A stretch of 64,000 bases of DNA from Paenibacillus silagei (GTDB lineage: Bacteria; Bacillota; Bacilli; Paenibacillales; Paenibacillaceae): NCBI RefSeq assembly GCF_017874735.1, contig NZ_JAGGLV010000002.1, positions 310,001-374,000 of the forward strand, given 5' to 3'. Both the position numbers and the translations under genes were made by a program. The notes under the pieces were generated by a model. The model did not search any database. It saw nothing but the letters and a program-made list of their open reading frames with translations, and was not told the DNA's origin. Shown here one piece after another: positions 8,841 through 17,205 of this stretch (the stretch's first letter is position 1; every line of letters begins with the position of its first letter).

Positions 8841-10333
8841 AAAAGGACACTGTCACGAAATTGACAACGAAATTGCTCTCCGGAGAGGACTTCTTCCTTC
8901 ATTAAAATGTCAAGGGAGTAATCAAATATATTTCTCTGCTTGTCCAGCAGGTCATTTGTACGGATCATAAGATCATCCAGTATTTTACTGTTTTCCTTCA
9001 TTAATTCTTCGGTGGTAACCATTTGCAGATTCGCAATACCCAGCGAAGTGAGCCCTGACTTCATCATGGTCTCCACGATATTCAGTGCCTGATCGAAGTC
9101 TCCACGGGAACCGGTACTGCGTCCGCCGTAATACAACTCTTCGGCAGCCGCTCCTCCAAGAGCAATCATGATCTGGTTCTCCAGGTAATCCTTCGTGTAC
9201 AGATACTGCTCGGTCTGCGGATTATGCCGGACATACCCTAGAGCCTGACCGCGCGGGGTCAGTGTGACCTGGCTAACGCTTCCGGGGCGCAGCAGCTCAG
9301 CCATAATAGCATGTCCAAGCTCATGGATCGCTACCCGCTTCTTCTCTTCATGGTTGGTCTCACGGTCGGTCTTCTCACCCATCATGACCTTGTCGATCGC
9401 CATCGACAGATGACGCTGCTCTACCAGGGTCAGATTCTCGCGCATCATGTAGATCGCGGCTTCGTTCATCACGCTCTCCAGCTGAGCACCCGAGAAGCCG
9501 TAAGCTTCTTCGGCGATTTTATCCAGATCCACGGTATCATGCAGCGGCTTGTTCTTGGCATGCAGGTCGAGAATCGACTTGCGGCCCTTCTTGTCAGGCA
9601 TATCCACCTGAATATGGCGGTCAAAACGCCCCGGGCGCAGCAGCGCAGAATCAAGCATCTCCTTGCGGTTCGTTGCGGCTACCAGCAGGATGCGCGGGGT
9701 ATCGTTGTTATAAATTCCGTCCATCTCCGTCAGCAGCTGATTGAGGGTCTGATCATATTCACGCTGTTGTCCGCCTTCGCGCTTCCCGCCGATGACGTCG
9801 ATTTCATCAATGAAAATAATGGCGCTTTGCTTATTCTCCTTGAGTGCGCGTGTGCGGGCATCCTTGAACAAATCGCGTACGCGTCCCGCACCCACACCGA
9901 CATACATCTCAACGAATTCACTACCCGAGGCAGCTACAAACACGGAGCCCGTATAATGTGCCGCAGCCTTAGCCATCAGCGTCTTTCCTGTTCCCGGAGG
10001 ACCTGTAAGCAGAATTCCCTTGAGCGGGCGAATCCCGAACTTGCTGATTTCTTCATGCCGGATCAGGAAGTCCAGCGCTTCACGCAGCTCCTGCTTGGCA
10101 TTGTCCTGTCCGCCGATCTCTTCAAAGGTCAGCTTAGAGGGGCCGTTCTTCTTGCGCTTCTTATCTGCACCTGCATTAACCGTCAGACCGCCGCGGGCAT
10201 GAGCAATGAACAGGAGCGCGGCAACCATGCCCAGCGCTATGATTACAGGGAAGATATTGATCCCCACAAAAGCCATAAAAATCAGCATGACCGGAACGAA
10301 TCCGGCTACAACCTCTTTCCAGTACTTAGGCAT
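8831..10333 (-). CDS. Compact FtsH-like membrane AAA+ zinc protease
   Basis: ATP-dependent zinc metalloprotease of the FtsH/M41 type. ATG 10333 was chosen because GGGAG lies 8 nt upstream and because it overlaps the previous stop; a longer GTG start at 10363 lacks a binding site. The 500-residue product has hydrophobic segments packed into residues 8-46, then cytosolic AAA+ with Walker A GPPGTGKT (111-118), Walker B IIFIDEID (172-179) and second-region RPGRFDRHIQVDMP. The zinc motif HELGH is at 337-341 and the third-ligand region reads GSRGDFDQA. Classical FtsH (about 600-650 aa) has an extracytoplasmic domain between two membrane helices; here almost nothing lies between them. The upstream gene encodes a small anchored protein and probably supplies a partner. 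I infer this is a second, specialised FtsH paralogue. Confidence 0.85.
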   Translation of the reverse strand: MPKYWKEVVAGFVPVMLIFMAFVGINIFPVIIALGMVAALLFIAHARGGLTVNAGADKKRKKNGPSKLTFEEIGGQDNAKQELREALDFLIRHEEISKFGIRPLKGILLTGPPGTGKTLMAKAAAHYTGSVFVAASGSEFVEMYVGVGAGRVRDLFKDARTRALKENKQSAIIFIDEIDVIGGKREGGQQREYDQTLNQLLTEMDGIYNNDTPRILLVAATNRKEMLDSALLRPGRFDRHIQVDMPDKKGRKSILDLHAKNKPLHDTVDLDKIAEEAYGFSGAQLESVMNEAAIYMMRENLTLVEQRHLSMAIDKVMMGEKTDRETNHEEKKRVAIHELGHAIMAELLRPGSVSQVTLTPRGQALGYVRHNPQTEQYLYTKDYLENQIMIALGGAAAEELYYGGRSTGSRGDFDQALNIVETMMKSGLTSLGIANLQMVTTEELMKENSKILDDLMIRTNDLLDKQRNIFDYSLDILMKEEVLSGEQFRCQFRDSVLLPA

Positions 10334-10868
10334 TGTTCCACACTCCCATCTTGGCTGCTGCACGCGGCAGAATGATAAATTTGCTCTCTGTGCCGTTGCT
10401 CAGGCTTACATATACATTATTGTCGTCAATCTCTGTGGTAGCTGTAACCCCGCTGTACTTACTGTCCTGCTCCTTCAATCCGTCCAGCTTGGCTGGTATC
10501 AATGTATACTTCCGGCTCTCCATCGCTTCTGCTACAGAGAACATCGCTTTATCCCAATACTCATCCAGCAGTTCACTCGGCTTCTGTTCCACATCCAGCT
10601 TCAGGGTCCGTCCGTCGATAGCAGTGCTGCCTTCTCTTGATACGTACTGCACCAGCTCACGTAATTTCGTACCCGGCTGCAAATCCAGTTTCAAAGTGAC
10701 CTCATTGCGTTTAATAGTAATATGGGAATCCTTCACTCCCTCGTAGGATGATACCAGCTTCTGCAGCGGCTCCTGCACCGCGAATGTACGGTAAGAATAC
10801 CAGCCGCCAAACAATAATGCAGCAGACAGCAGAGACGTTAGCAGTACAGGCATAAGACGCAGTTTCAA
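10326..10868 (-). CDS. Membrane-anchored protein of unknown function, partner of the FtsH-like protease
   Basis: I do not recognise a family. The start is placed at TTG 10866-10868, with AGGAGG at 10876-10881 and a 7-nt spacer; an earlier TTG at 10886 would put the binding site inside the gene. The 180-residue product has a single N-terminal membrane segment (about 5-24, LMPVLLTSLLSAALLFGGW). It is followed by a soluble domain of about 150 residues with alternating strands, e.g. SHITIKRNEVTLKLDLQPG and NNVYVSLSNGTESKFIILP, predicted to face outside the membrane. Its TAA overlaps the start region of the FtsH-like gene by 8 bp, implying coupled expression. It could be an adaptor, substrate or inhibitor of the protease. 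Confidence 0.7.
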   Translation of the reverse strand: MKLRLMPVLLTSLLSAALLFGGWYSYRTFAVQEPLQKLVSSYEGVKDSHITIKRNEVTLKLDLQPGTKLRELVQYVSREGSTAIDGRTLKLDVEQKPSELLDEYWDKAMFSVAEAMESRKYTLIPAKLDGLKEQDSKYSGVTATTEIDDNNVYVSLSNGTESKFIILPRAAAKMGVWNNA

Positions 10869-11093
10869 GAAACGTCCTCCTCTCAATAATGACCGAGCAT
10901 AACTTTATAATAAAGACCAGCCAGCGTGTCTAGCGCCCATCCGAGACTGACATGCTCTTAAGCATGTCTTAGTACAAGTAGTAGTATATCATAGGTGTAT
11001 ATACGATTTTACATAAAGTTGTGAATATATTTAAAATTTTTGATACTAATTTCTGGATGTTTCATGCGCTTATCATTTTTACCCGGTCAATCT

Positions 11094-11385
11094 TCAGTTC
11101 GGAGTCCGCTTGATTTCAGCCATCATATATTCCGCAAAATCAGTTAATTCGCGCGGTTCATAGCCTTCGGCGACTGCCGCACCGCTATATTCCTATTCCG
11201 CAATTATTCGGCAGACTGTCATGAAAGGCTACGATACGCCCGGCAAGTCTATGATTGACCTCTGCGGACAGCTTGTCCTCTACGACAATGAGCAGATCAA
11301 TGTCGCTTGAACCTGGTTGAAAACAGCCCGATGTACATGAATGGTACTGCAATCTATATATACTGGTATATGTACACATTGACAA
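11094..11385 (-). pseudogene. Decayed aminoglycoside-type nucleotidyltransferase gene
   Basis: The frame ending at 11185 contains CFQPGSSDIDLLIVVEDKLS, the GSxxDxDL metal-binding signature of the nucleotidyltransferase fold, followed by IVAFHDSLPNN. The frame then breaks. A second frame reads GYEPRELTDFAEYMMAEIK and stops at TGA 11094-11096, resembling the normal C-terminus of such enzymes. Most of the middle (about 150 residues in intact relatives) is missing, and the sequence upstream of the signature is also garbled. This is a remnant with an internal deletion, not a functional enzyme. It lies in an AT-rich 718-bp gap (10869-11586). Confidence 0.6.
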
Positions 11386-11502
11386 CAGAGCAGTAGGGAG
11401 CAGCTCCGATCAATGTCTCCCCTTTATTAAGTAAGCCACAGATCCCGGCGCCTCTCAAATCCATAAACAGCTCTAGCCTATTCTCTACTCGTATATAACA
11501 CG

Positions 11503-11542
11503 CTAAAAAAGCGGGAGTACAGTATCACTGTATCTCCCGCTT
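11503..11542 (-). terminator. Terminator after ypmB
   Basis: AAGCGGGAG-TACAGT (from 11509) pairs with ACTGTA-T-CTCCCGCTT (to 11542), with one bulged base. It is followed by a T run on the minus strand. Confidence 0.8.
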
Positions 11543-11586
11543 CTAAATATAGTTCAAGCCTGAACGCCCGGCCGCTTAAAGTGACG

Positions 11587-12111
11587 CTAGCGGTTCGGCA
11601 GACTGTACCCCTCACCGATGGCGCTGCCATCCTTGAAGCGGTAGAAGTTGTAATAGAATCGCCCGTCTTTTTTGTAAAATAGCTGCCAGGCATATTCCCC
11701 GTTGTATACACCGGGCAGCAGCCGTTCGATCGTAATGTCCGGCAGCTGAGCGGCTATGATTCCGCGCATTTTCTCTTCTGAGGTGCCATTGCTCAGTTCC
11801 TCAGCATACAGATCGTTGTCGCCTCCGGCAGGCTTGCCCTCCAAGGTGAAACGGACCCACACCATCAGCTCGGTCCCTGCTTCATTTTTACCGGTCAGCA
11901 CCCAGTAGATCTCATTCTCATTCCAGACAGATTTCTGGGCCTTGGTTACCTCTGTTAGTCCGGCACGCGCCCGGGCCAGCTCCTTGGCCTCACTCCGCTC
12001 GTTCCACTGGTCCTTCATAATGTAGGCATAGAACTGGCTAAGTCCGAACAGAAGGAGCAGCACCACGGTAATCCCCAGCCAGATCCATTTTCTCCTCTTC
12101 TTCTTCACCAC
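11587..12111 (-). CDS. ypmB: YpmB/TseB-like cell-wall elongation regulator (DUF5590)
   Basis: A 174-residue bitopic membrane protein: basic N-terminus (KKKRRK), one membrane helix at about 11-31 (WIWLGITVVLLLLFGLSQFY), then an extracellular domain with two PepSY/cystatin-like units (e.g. WNENEIYWVLTGKNEAGTELMVWVRF and GVYNGEYAWQLFYKKDGRFYYNFYRF). Its B. subtilis counterpart YpmB (TseB) associates with penicillin-binding protein 2A. The start is GTG (12109-12111), with GGAAAGGAAG upstream. It follows the deaminase gene by 26 bp. The neighbourhood (dinG, ypmB, asnS, dnaD) supports orthology. Confidence 0.8.
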   Translation of the reverse strand: MVKKKRRKWIWLGITVVLLLLFGLSQFYAYIMKDQWNERSEAKELARARAGLTEVTKAQKSVWNENEIYWVLTGKNEAGTELMVWVRFTLEGKPAGGDNDLYAEELSNGTSEEKMRGIIAAQLPDITIERLLPGVYNGEYAWQLFYKKDGRFYYNFYRFKDGSAIGEGYSLPNR

Positions 12112-12137
12112 GCTGCTTCCTTTCCCGTTCCCCTGAA

Positions 12138-13439
12138 TTACCGTTTAAGCAGGCTCTCGAACGTCTCCTGTGCTTTGCGGCGGATGGCTTCTTCATCAAG
12201 TGTCAGGCATTGTCCATGCTTCACAACCTGCTGGCCGTTCACCCATACATGCTCTACATCCTTGGCACTTGCAGAATATACGGCATGGGAGAGCAGATCG
12301 GTATGCGGCAGCAGATGAGGCTGGTCAATATCAAGTGCGATGAAGTCGGCCTTCATTCCTGCTGCAAGCCGGCCCACCCCGCTTAGGAAAATAGACTGCG
12401 CCCCATACTCCGTAGCCATCAGAAGCGCCTCAGGAGCCGGTACCGCTGTAGGATCACCGCTTACGCCCTTGTGGATCAGAGCCGCCAGCCGCATCTCTTC
12501 GAACATATCCAGATTGTTGTTGCTTGCCGCACCGTCTGTCCCCAGAGAGACCTTAACCCCGGCTCTCAGCAGCTCAGGAACACGGGCTACCCCGCTGGCC
12601 AGCTTCAGGTTACTGCCGGGGTTATGCGACACGCCAACGTTATGGCGGGCCAGGATCCCGATCTCTTCATCGTTCAGATGAACCCCGTGAGCAATGAGCG
12701 AAGGACGGGTGAACATCCCGAGCTTCTCCAGATGCGCGACCGGACGCAGGCCGTAGTCGGCCACGTTCTGTTCCACTTCATGGCGCGTCTCGGACATATG
12801 GGTGTGCATTGGCAGGTCCAGATCATGGGCAGCCTGCACAAACTTCATGAAAAACTCTGGAGGACAGGTGTACGGGGCGTGCGGTGAGAGCATGGTCGTA
12901 ATTCTGCCGTCAGCCTTGCCGTGCCAGTTACGGGCAAAAGCAATCGCCTCAGCAAGCTTCGCTTGCTGTACCTCTTCCGGGCACAGCCCAATTACGCCGC
13001 GCATCAGCACCGCACGAATACCGGACTGCTCGGTCACTTCCGCTACCCGGTCCATATGATCATACATATCGAGGAAGGTGGTTGTGCCGCCCTTCAGCAT
13101 CTCCAGCACGGACAACGAGGTTCCCCAATATACATCATCACCAGTGAATTTCTCTTCCATCGGCCACATCTTCTCCTGCAGCCAAGTCTGAAGCACCATA
13201 TCATCGCCGTACCCGCGCAGCAGTGACATTGCAGTATGACCATGGGTATTGACCAGACCAGGCATGAACAGCAGACGGCTGCCGTCTACGACCTGTGCGC
13301 CATCCTCCACTACCGGCTCAGCTTCACCTATGTAAGTAATCAAATCATTCTCCAGGGTCATGTACCCGCTCAGAACCGGCTTGTCACTGCCCGGAACCAG
13401 GAAGTGCCCGTTCTTGATTATCGTGATTTTACTGCTCAT
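12138..13439 (-). CDS. mtaD: Amidohydrolase of the MtaD (methylthioadenosine/SAH deaminase) family
   Basis: A metal-dependent deaminase of 5'-modified adenosines (MTA, S-adenosylhomocysteine, possibly aminofutalosine). ATG 13439 was chosen because it begins MSSKITIIKNG, as family members do, and has GATGAGG upstream; an upstream in-frame extension inside rex was rejected. The 433 residues carry the metal HxH at His66/His68 (NTHGHTA), LSPHAPYTC, MHTHMSE, the LIAHGVHL histidine and the catalytic Asp of SLGTDGAASNNNLDM. It overlaps the end of rex by 11 bp and is probably cotranscribed. Because a futalosine-pathway gene (mqnA) is present elsewhere in the window, a role in aminofutalosine deamination is a reasonable alternative. 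Confidence 0.85.
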   Translation of the reverse strand: MSSKITIIKNGHFLVPGSDKPVLSGYMTLENDLITYIGEAEPVVEDGAQVVDGSRLLFMPGLVNTHGHTAMSLLRGYGDDMVLQTWLQEKMWPMEEKFTGDDVYWGTSLSVLEMLKGGTTTFLDMYDHMDRVAEVTEQSGIRAVLMRGVIGLCPEEVQQAKLAEAIAFARNWHGKADGRITTMLSPHAPYTCPPEFFMKFVQAAHDLDLPMHTHMSETRHEVEQNVADYGLRPVAHLEKLGMFTRPSLIAHGVHLNDEEIGILARHNVGVSHNPGSNLKLASGVARVPELLRAGVKVSLGTDGAASNNNLDMFEEMRLAALIHKGVSGDPTAVPAPEALLMATEYGAQSIFLSGVGRLAAGMKADFIALDIDQPHLLPHTDLLSHAVYSASAKDVEHVWVNGQQVVKHGQCLTLDEEAIRRKAQETFESLLKR

Positions 13440-14079
13440 CTTCAGCCTCATCCTTTCCATCATGCAAATAATAGGCCAAGCTCTGCAGATCTGTGGTGAA
13501 ATCTGCGGCATGAATCCGGATATTGGCAGGCGTCTTGAGAATAACCGGTGCGAAGTTCAGAATCGCTTCGATACCGGAATCCACAAGAATATCAGCTACG
13601 TTCTGGGCTTCGCTGTCGGGCACGGTAATAATCCCGATCCGGATGCCCTGCGAACGGATGGTACTGCTTAGCTCCTCCATCGGCTGCACAACCAGCGAGT
13701 TGATCTGCTGGCCCACCTTCGGCGGGTAGGCATCGAAGATGGCAGTAATCTTCATCGTATCCTTCAAGTAAGCGTTGTAGTTAGACAAGGCATGACCGAG
13801 GTTACCGGCTCCAACCAGTGCAACATTAATTTGCTGGTCAAGCTTCAGGATATGGCGGATCTTCTCAATCAGATAAGATACATCATAGCCGATGCCTTTT
13901 CTACCAAAATCACCGAAATAAGCCAAATCCTTACGGATCTGGGCGGGATTTAGGTCAAGCTTCTGGCCCAGCTCCTGAGAAGAGACTGTCGAGATTTCAC
14001 GTTTTTGGAGATCGTTCAGGAAACGCAGGTACACTGGGAGCCTGCGCACGACGGCCTCCGATATTTTATCCGATTTCAT
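13429..14079 (-). CDS. rex: Redox-sensing transcriptional repressor Rex
   Basis: Rex represses fermentative and anaerobic respiratory genes when NADH/NAD is low. The 216 residues have an N-terminal winged helix (about 1-75, SSQELGQKLDLNPAQIRKDLAYFGDFG). A Rossmann domain with VALVGAGNLGHAL (about 88-100) and a C-terminal domain-swapped helix follow. ATG 14079 follows AAGGAGGAG. The extended acidic tail (DGKDEAEDEQ) overlaps mtaD. An extended -10 box lies at 14128-14136. The ackA/hbd pair in this window could be targets, but I found no Rex operator there. Confidence 0.93.
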   Translation of the reverse strand: MKSDKISEAVVRRLPVYLRFLNDLQKREISTVSSQELGQKLDLNPAQIRKDLAYFGDFGRKGIGYDVSYLIEKIRHILKLDQQINVALVGAGNLGHALSNYNAYLKDTMKITAIFDAYPPKVGQQINSLVVQPMEELSSTIRSQGIRIGIITVPDSEAQNVADILVDSGIEAILNFAPVILKTPANIRIHAADFTTDLQSLAYYLHDGKDEAEDEQ

Positions 14080-14127
14080 GTATTCTCCTCCTTAAAAGTT
14101 TTGTTAGCCTACACTTCATTCCGTACA

Positions 14128-14136
14128 ATTATAGCA
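14128..14136 (-). promoter_or_regulatory. Extended -10 promoter of rex
   Basis: On the minus strand TGCTATAAT, a TGn plus perfect -10 hexamer, lies about 50 bp before the rex start. No good -35 is visible. A GC-rich inverted repeat (CCGCCTGCC / GGCAGGacaGGCGG, 14147-14175) sits immediately upstream. Confidence 0.5.
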
Positions 14137-14228
14137 ACCGTGCCCCGCCGCCTGCCGGAGTGGCAGGACAGGCGGGAACGGATCTTCAGGATAATCATGA
14201 CTTATTAATAATAGCAATAGCAGATGAA

Positions 14229-17090
14229 TTAGGAAACCCCGCCGTCATCCAGCCATTCGGCAATTCTCGGGACCATCTGCTCGGTGAGCATATGCTCCAT
14301 CTTGGGACCGGGGAGCGAGTACAGAAAGTACTTTCCGTAATGCGATTCAATCACTCGGGTATCGTACACAATTACGATGCCCCGGTCCTGCGCCGTGCGG
14401 ACCAGCCGCCCGAAGCCCTGCTTGAAGCGGATGACAGCCTGCGGCACGGACAGCTTCATGAACGGATTCTTCTTCTGTGCCTGAAGCAGCTCTGACTTCG
14501 CTTCTGCCAGCGGGTGATTCGGCGGCTGGAACGGCAGTCTGACAATCGCCAGGCAGGTCAATGCTTCTCCAGGGATATCCACCCCTTCCCAGAAGCTGCT
14601 GGTACCCAGCAAGACCGAAGCCGGGCTGTCCTGGAAGCGGCGGATCAGCTTGCTCCGGCTGCCGCCTTCCACACCTTGTCCGAGTACCGCGATATCCTGT
14701 GAGGCAAGTGCCTCCTTCAGCGGTTCATACACCTGGCGCAGCATCTTGTAGGAGGTGAACAGCACCAGCATCCGCCCCCGTGTTGTTACAGCTGTCTCAG
14801 CAAGGGAGTGCACGAGGGTGTCCACAAAGCGGGCATCCCCAATACTCCCCTTGACGCTCGGGAAGTCCCGGGGGATGACCAGGAGAGCCTGCTCACGATA
14901 CTTGAATGGCGACGGAAGCAGTGCAGTCATCAGACGCCGCTGCTCTGCAGCCTCGCCAAGACCCAGGTTATCAATCATGAACTGGAAGGATTTATCCACG
15001 GATAAGGTGGCCGAGGTCAGGATAATGCTCTTCTTCTTATCGAAGAACAGCTCCCTGAGCTGGGTGCTGACATCTACAGGAACAGCATACATATGCAGCG
15101 ACTTGCCCTTATAATTACCGCTTCCCTCCAGCCAATACACGATATTCTCATCGTTCAGACTCATGAAGAAGCGGATCTGCTCTCTAATGGATGCCAGATC
15201 CTTGAATAACCCGCCGATATCGGTCACAAGACTGTCTGAGGAGGATTGGCTGTCCGTGTCACGCATCTCACTGAGCATTTTGTCGCCCTTGCGGATGATA
15301 TCGCTCAGACTGAGGTTCAGTGTATTCTCAAGGGCAGCCAGCTCCTCCCAATCCTTCGGCTTCTTGCCCGGCTGCAGGCGTGCCACCAGCTGGCCTGCTT
15401 CACCGGCCCCGGCATCGCTGCGCTCGGGCAGCAGGCTGAAGAGCCGGTCGCTGAGCGCATCCCAGGACTCCTTCACCGTCAGCAGATCGGGATAGATCCG
15501 GTCGATCACGCCGCTCCATTCGGAAGCCTGCTCACTGCCCGAAGACTGCAGACTCTGACGGAGGGCAGGCAGCTGCCCGCTCCGGCTATCCTTATAGAGT
15601 CGGGTGAGGGTATGGGCGAATGTGAAATATTTCATCTGCATGCCAAGATGCTTGCCGGCAATATCCTCCAGATGATGGGCTTCATCAATCACAAGATGGT
15701 CGTACGCCGGAAGAAGCTGATGCCCGGCTTTGACATCTGCGAACAGCTTGGAATGATTGGTGACCACCACATCGGAGATCCCGGCTTCATGCTTGGCCCG
15801 GTGGTAATAGCATTTGCGGAACCAGGGACAGGCGCGTCCCAGGCAGGAGTCAGTATCACTGGCTACCGTCTCCCAGAAATCGCCGCCCCGTCCGCTTAAG
15901 TTAAGCTCCTCATCATCGCCGGTCGTCGTCTGAGTCAGCCAGACAAGCATTTGCGCAGCGGTGAGCGCTTCTTCCCTTGGACTCGTAAAGTCCTTTTTGT
16001 TCATTCGATGTTCGAACTTGCGCAGACACAAATAGTGCCCTCTTCCCTTAAAGATGGAGGCCTTGAACGGGAACGGCACAACGCTGGTTAAGAGCGGAAT
16101 ATCCCGCTCCCGCAGCTGGTCCTGAAGGTTAATGGTATGCGTGCTGACCATCACCTTCTGATCGCTTTTCACACTATGGTAGATGGCCGGAAGCAGATAA
16201 CCCAGCGATTTGCCGGTGCCTGTTCCCGCTTCAATCAGCAGATGCTTGTCCTGCTCAAGCGCTGTAATGACCTCATGGATCATCAGCTCCTGGGCTTCTC
16301 GGCTCTCATACTGGGGAAGAACAGCCTTCAGCCGCTTGGTTACCTCATCCATATATTCTTCAAAGGTAATATTCTCCAGCGGATTGACGCTTCCATCCTC
16401 CCGTGGCGTAGCCAGCTCTGCCCAGTCCCCCACAGCCAACGCAAGCTGGCGGTAGAAGCTCAGCTCACCTTCCGGCTGAAAGGTCTCCATCTCCCGCTCC
16501 CGCAGCAGCCCGTCGAAATACCAGGCCAGATCACTGTCTTCGTCCGCGAACAGCTCATTCAGCCGCTGAATCGTCAGCAGCGGCAAACTCTGCAGCTCTT
16601 CCAGACATTTGAGCAGCACAATAGCCGTGGCAAGCGCATCACTGTCCGCCTGATGGGGACGGTCATGCGTAATGCCGAAGTGGCTGCTTACCGCGCCAAG
16701 CTGATAGGTGCTCAGCGAGGGAAAGCATATTTTGAGAAAATCGATCGTATCCAGAATCCGCCCCTGAAACGGCAGGTAGCCGCAGCGGTCCAGCGCATTC
16801 TGCAAAAAATGAAAATCAAACGCGACATTGTGTCCGACGAGGACTACATCATCCAGCAGCGGCACCAGCTCCATCATCATCTCATCGAGCTCCGGCGCAT
16901 CCTGTACATCGCTGTCTGTAATTCCGGTCAGGCCCGTAATAAAAGGAGGAATTGGCGCTCCGGGCTTGACATAGGAACCATACACCCGGGAGATCGTCCC
17001 GTCTTCTTCTATAATGGCAAGGCCAACCTGGATGATCTCTCCCACAGATTGGGTTCCCGTAGTTTCAAAATCAAGCACGGCAAATTTCAT
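14229..17090 (-). CDS. dinG: DinG-type helicase with DnaQ-like 3'-5' exonuclease domain
   Basis: A 953-residue fusion. Residues 1-170 form a DEDDh exonuclease: DFETTG at 7-12, GHNVAFDFHFLQ, and HQADSDALAT. The rest is an XPD/Rad3-like superfamily-2 helicase with Walker A EAGTGTGKS (about 287) and Walker B VIDEAHHLED (about 468). Four cysteines, Cys355, Cys416, Cys421 and Cys427 (C-x60-C-x4-C-x5-C), have the spacing expected for the XPD-type iron-sulfur cluster. The last two helicase motifs (LGTSSFWEGVDIPG, QGFGRLVRT) are intact. Both domains are common in Firmicute DinG, but the iron-sulfur cysteines are not kept in all. It stands alone behind panD and the TPR gene. Confidence 0.92.
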   Translation of the reverse strand: MKFAVLDFETTGTQSVGEIIQVGLAIIEEDGTISRVYGSYVKPGAPIPPFITGLTGITDSDVQDAPELDEMMMELVPLLDDVVLVGHNVAFDFHFLQNALDRCGYLPFQGRILDTIDFLKICFPSLSTYQLGAVSSHFGITHDRPHQADSDALATAIVLLKCLEELQSLPLLTIQRLNELFADEDSDLAWYFDGLLREREMETFQPEGELSFYRQLALAVGDWAELATPREDGSVNPLENITFEEYMDEVTKRLKAVLPQYESREAQELMIHEVITALEQDKHLLIEAGTGTGKSLGYLLPAIYHSVKSDQKVMVSTHTINLQDQLRERDIPLLTSVVPFPFKASIFKGRGHYLCLRKFEHRMNKKDFTSPREEALTAAQMLVWLTQTTTGDDEELNLSGRGGDFWETVASDTDSCLGRACPWFRKCYYHRAKHEAGISDVVVTNHSKLFADVKAGHQLLPAYDHLVIDEAHHLEDIAGKHLGMQMKYFTFAHTLTRLYKDSRSGQLPALRQSLQSSGSEQASEWSGVIDRIYPDLLTVKESWDALSDRLFSLLPERSDAGAGEAGQLVARLQPGKKPKDWEELAALENTLNLSLSDIIRKGDKMLSEMRDTDSQSSSDSLVTDIGGLFKDLASIREQIRFFMSLNDENIVYWLEGSGNYKGKSLHMYAVPVDVSTQLRELFFDKKKSIILTSATLSVDKSFQFMIDNLGLGEAAEQRRLMTALLPSPFKYREQALLVIPRDFPSVKGSIGDARFVDTLVHSLAETAVTTRGRMLVLFTSYKMLRQVYEPLKEALASQDIAVLGQGVEGGSRSKLIRRFQDSPASVLLGTSSFWEGVDIPGEALTCLAIVRLPFQPPNHPLAEAKSELLQAQKKNPFMKLSVPQAVIRFKQGFGRLVRTAQDRGIVIVYDTRVIESHYGKYFLYSLPGPKMEHMLTEQMVPRIAEWLDDGGVS

Positions 17091-17144
17091 TATAAGTTCT
17101 ATTCCCTTTCACTTGAGACTCTTTATCAGCATAACAGAAGTTAC

Positions 17145-17187
17145 GAAAAAAGGCGATGCACACCCCGGGAAGTGGGGCGCATCGCCT
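17145..17187 (-). terminator. Terminator after the TPR gene
   Basis: GGCGATGC..CCCC and GGGGCGCATCGCC (17152-17187) form a 13-14 bp stem, with a T run on the minus-strand side (A run 17145-17151). Confidence 0.85.
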
Positions 17188-17205
17188 AAAGAAACCGAGG
17201 ATAAA

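Noticed and set aside
14147..14175. GC-rich inverted repeat between rex and dinG as a terminator
   Set aside because: There is no T run on either strand, and it overlaps the expected -35 region of rex. It could be an operator instead, but there is no direct evidence.
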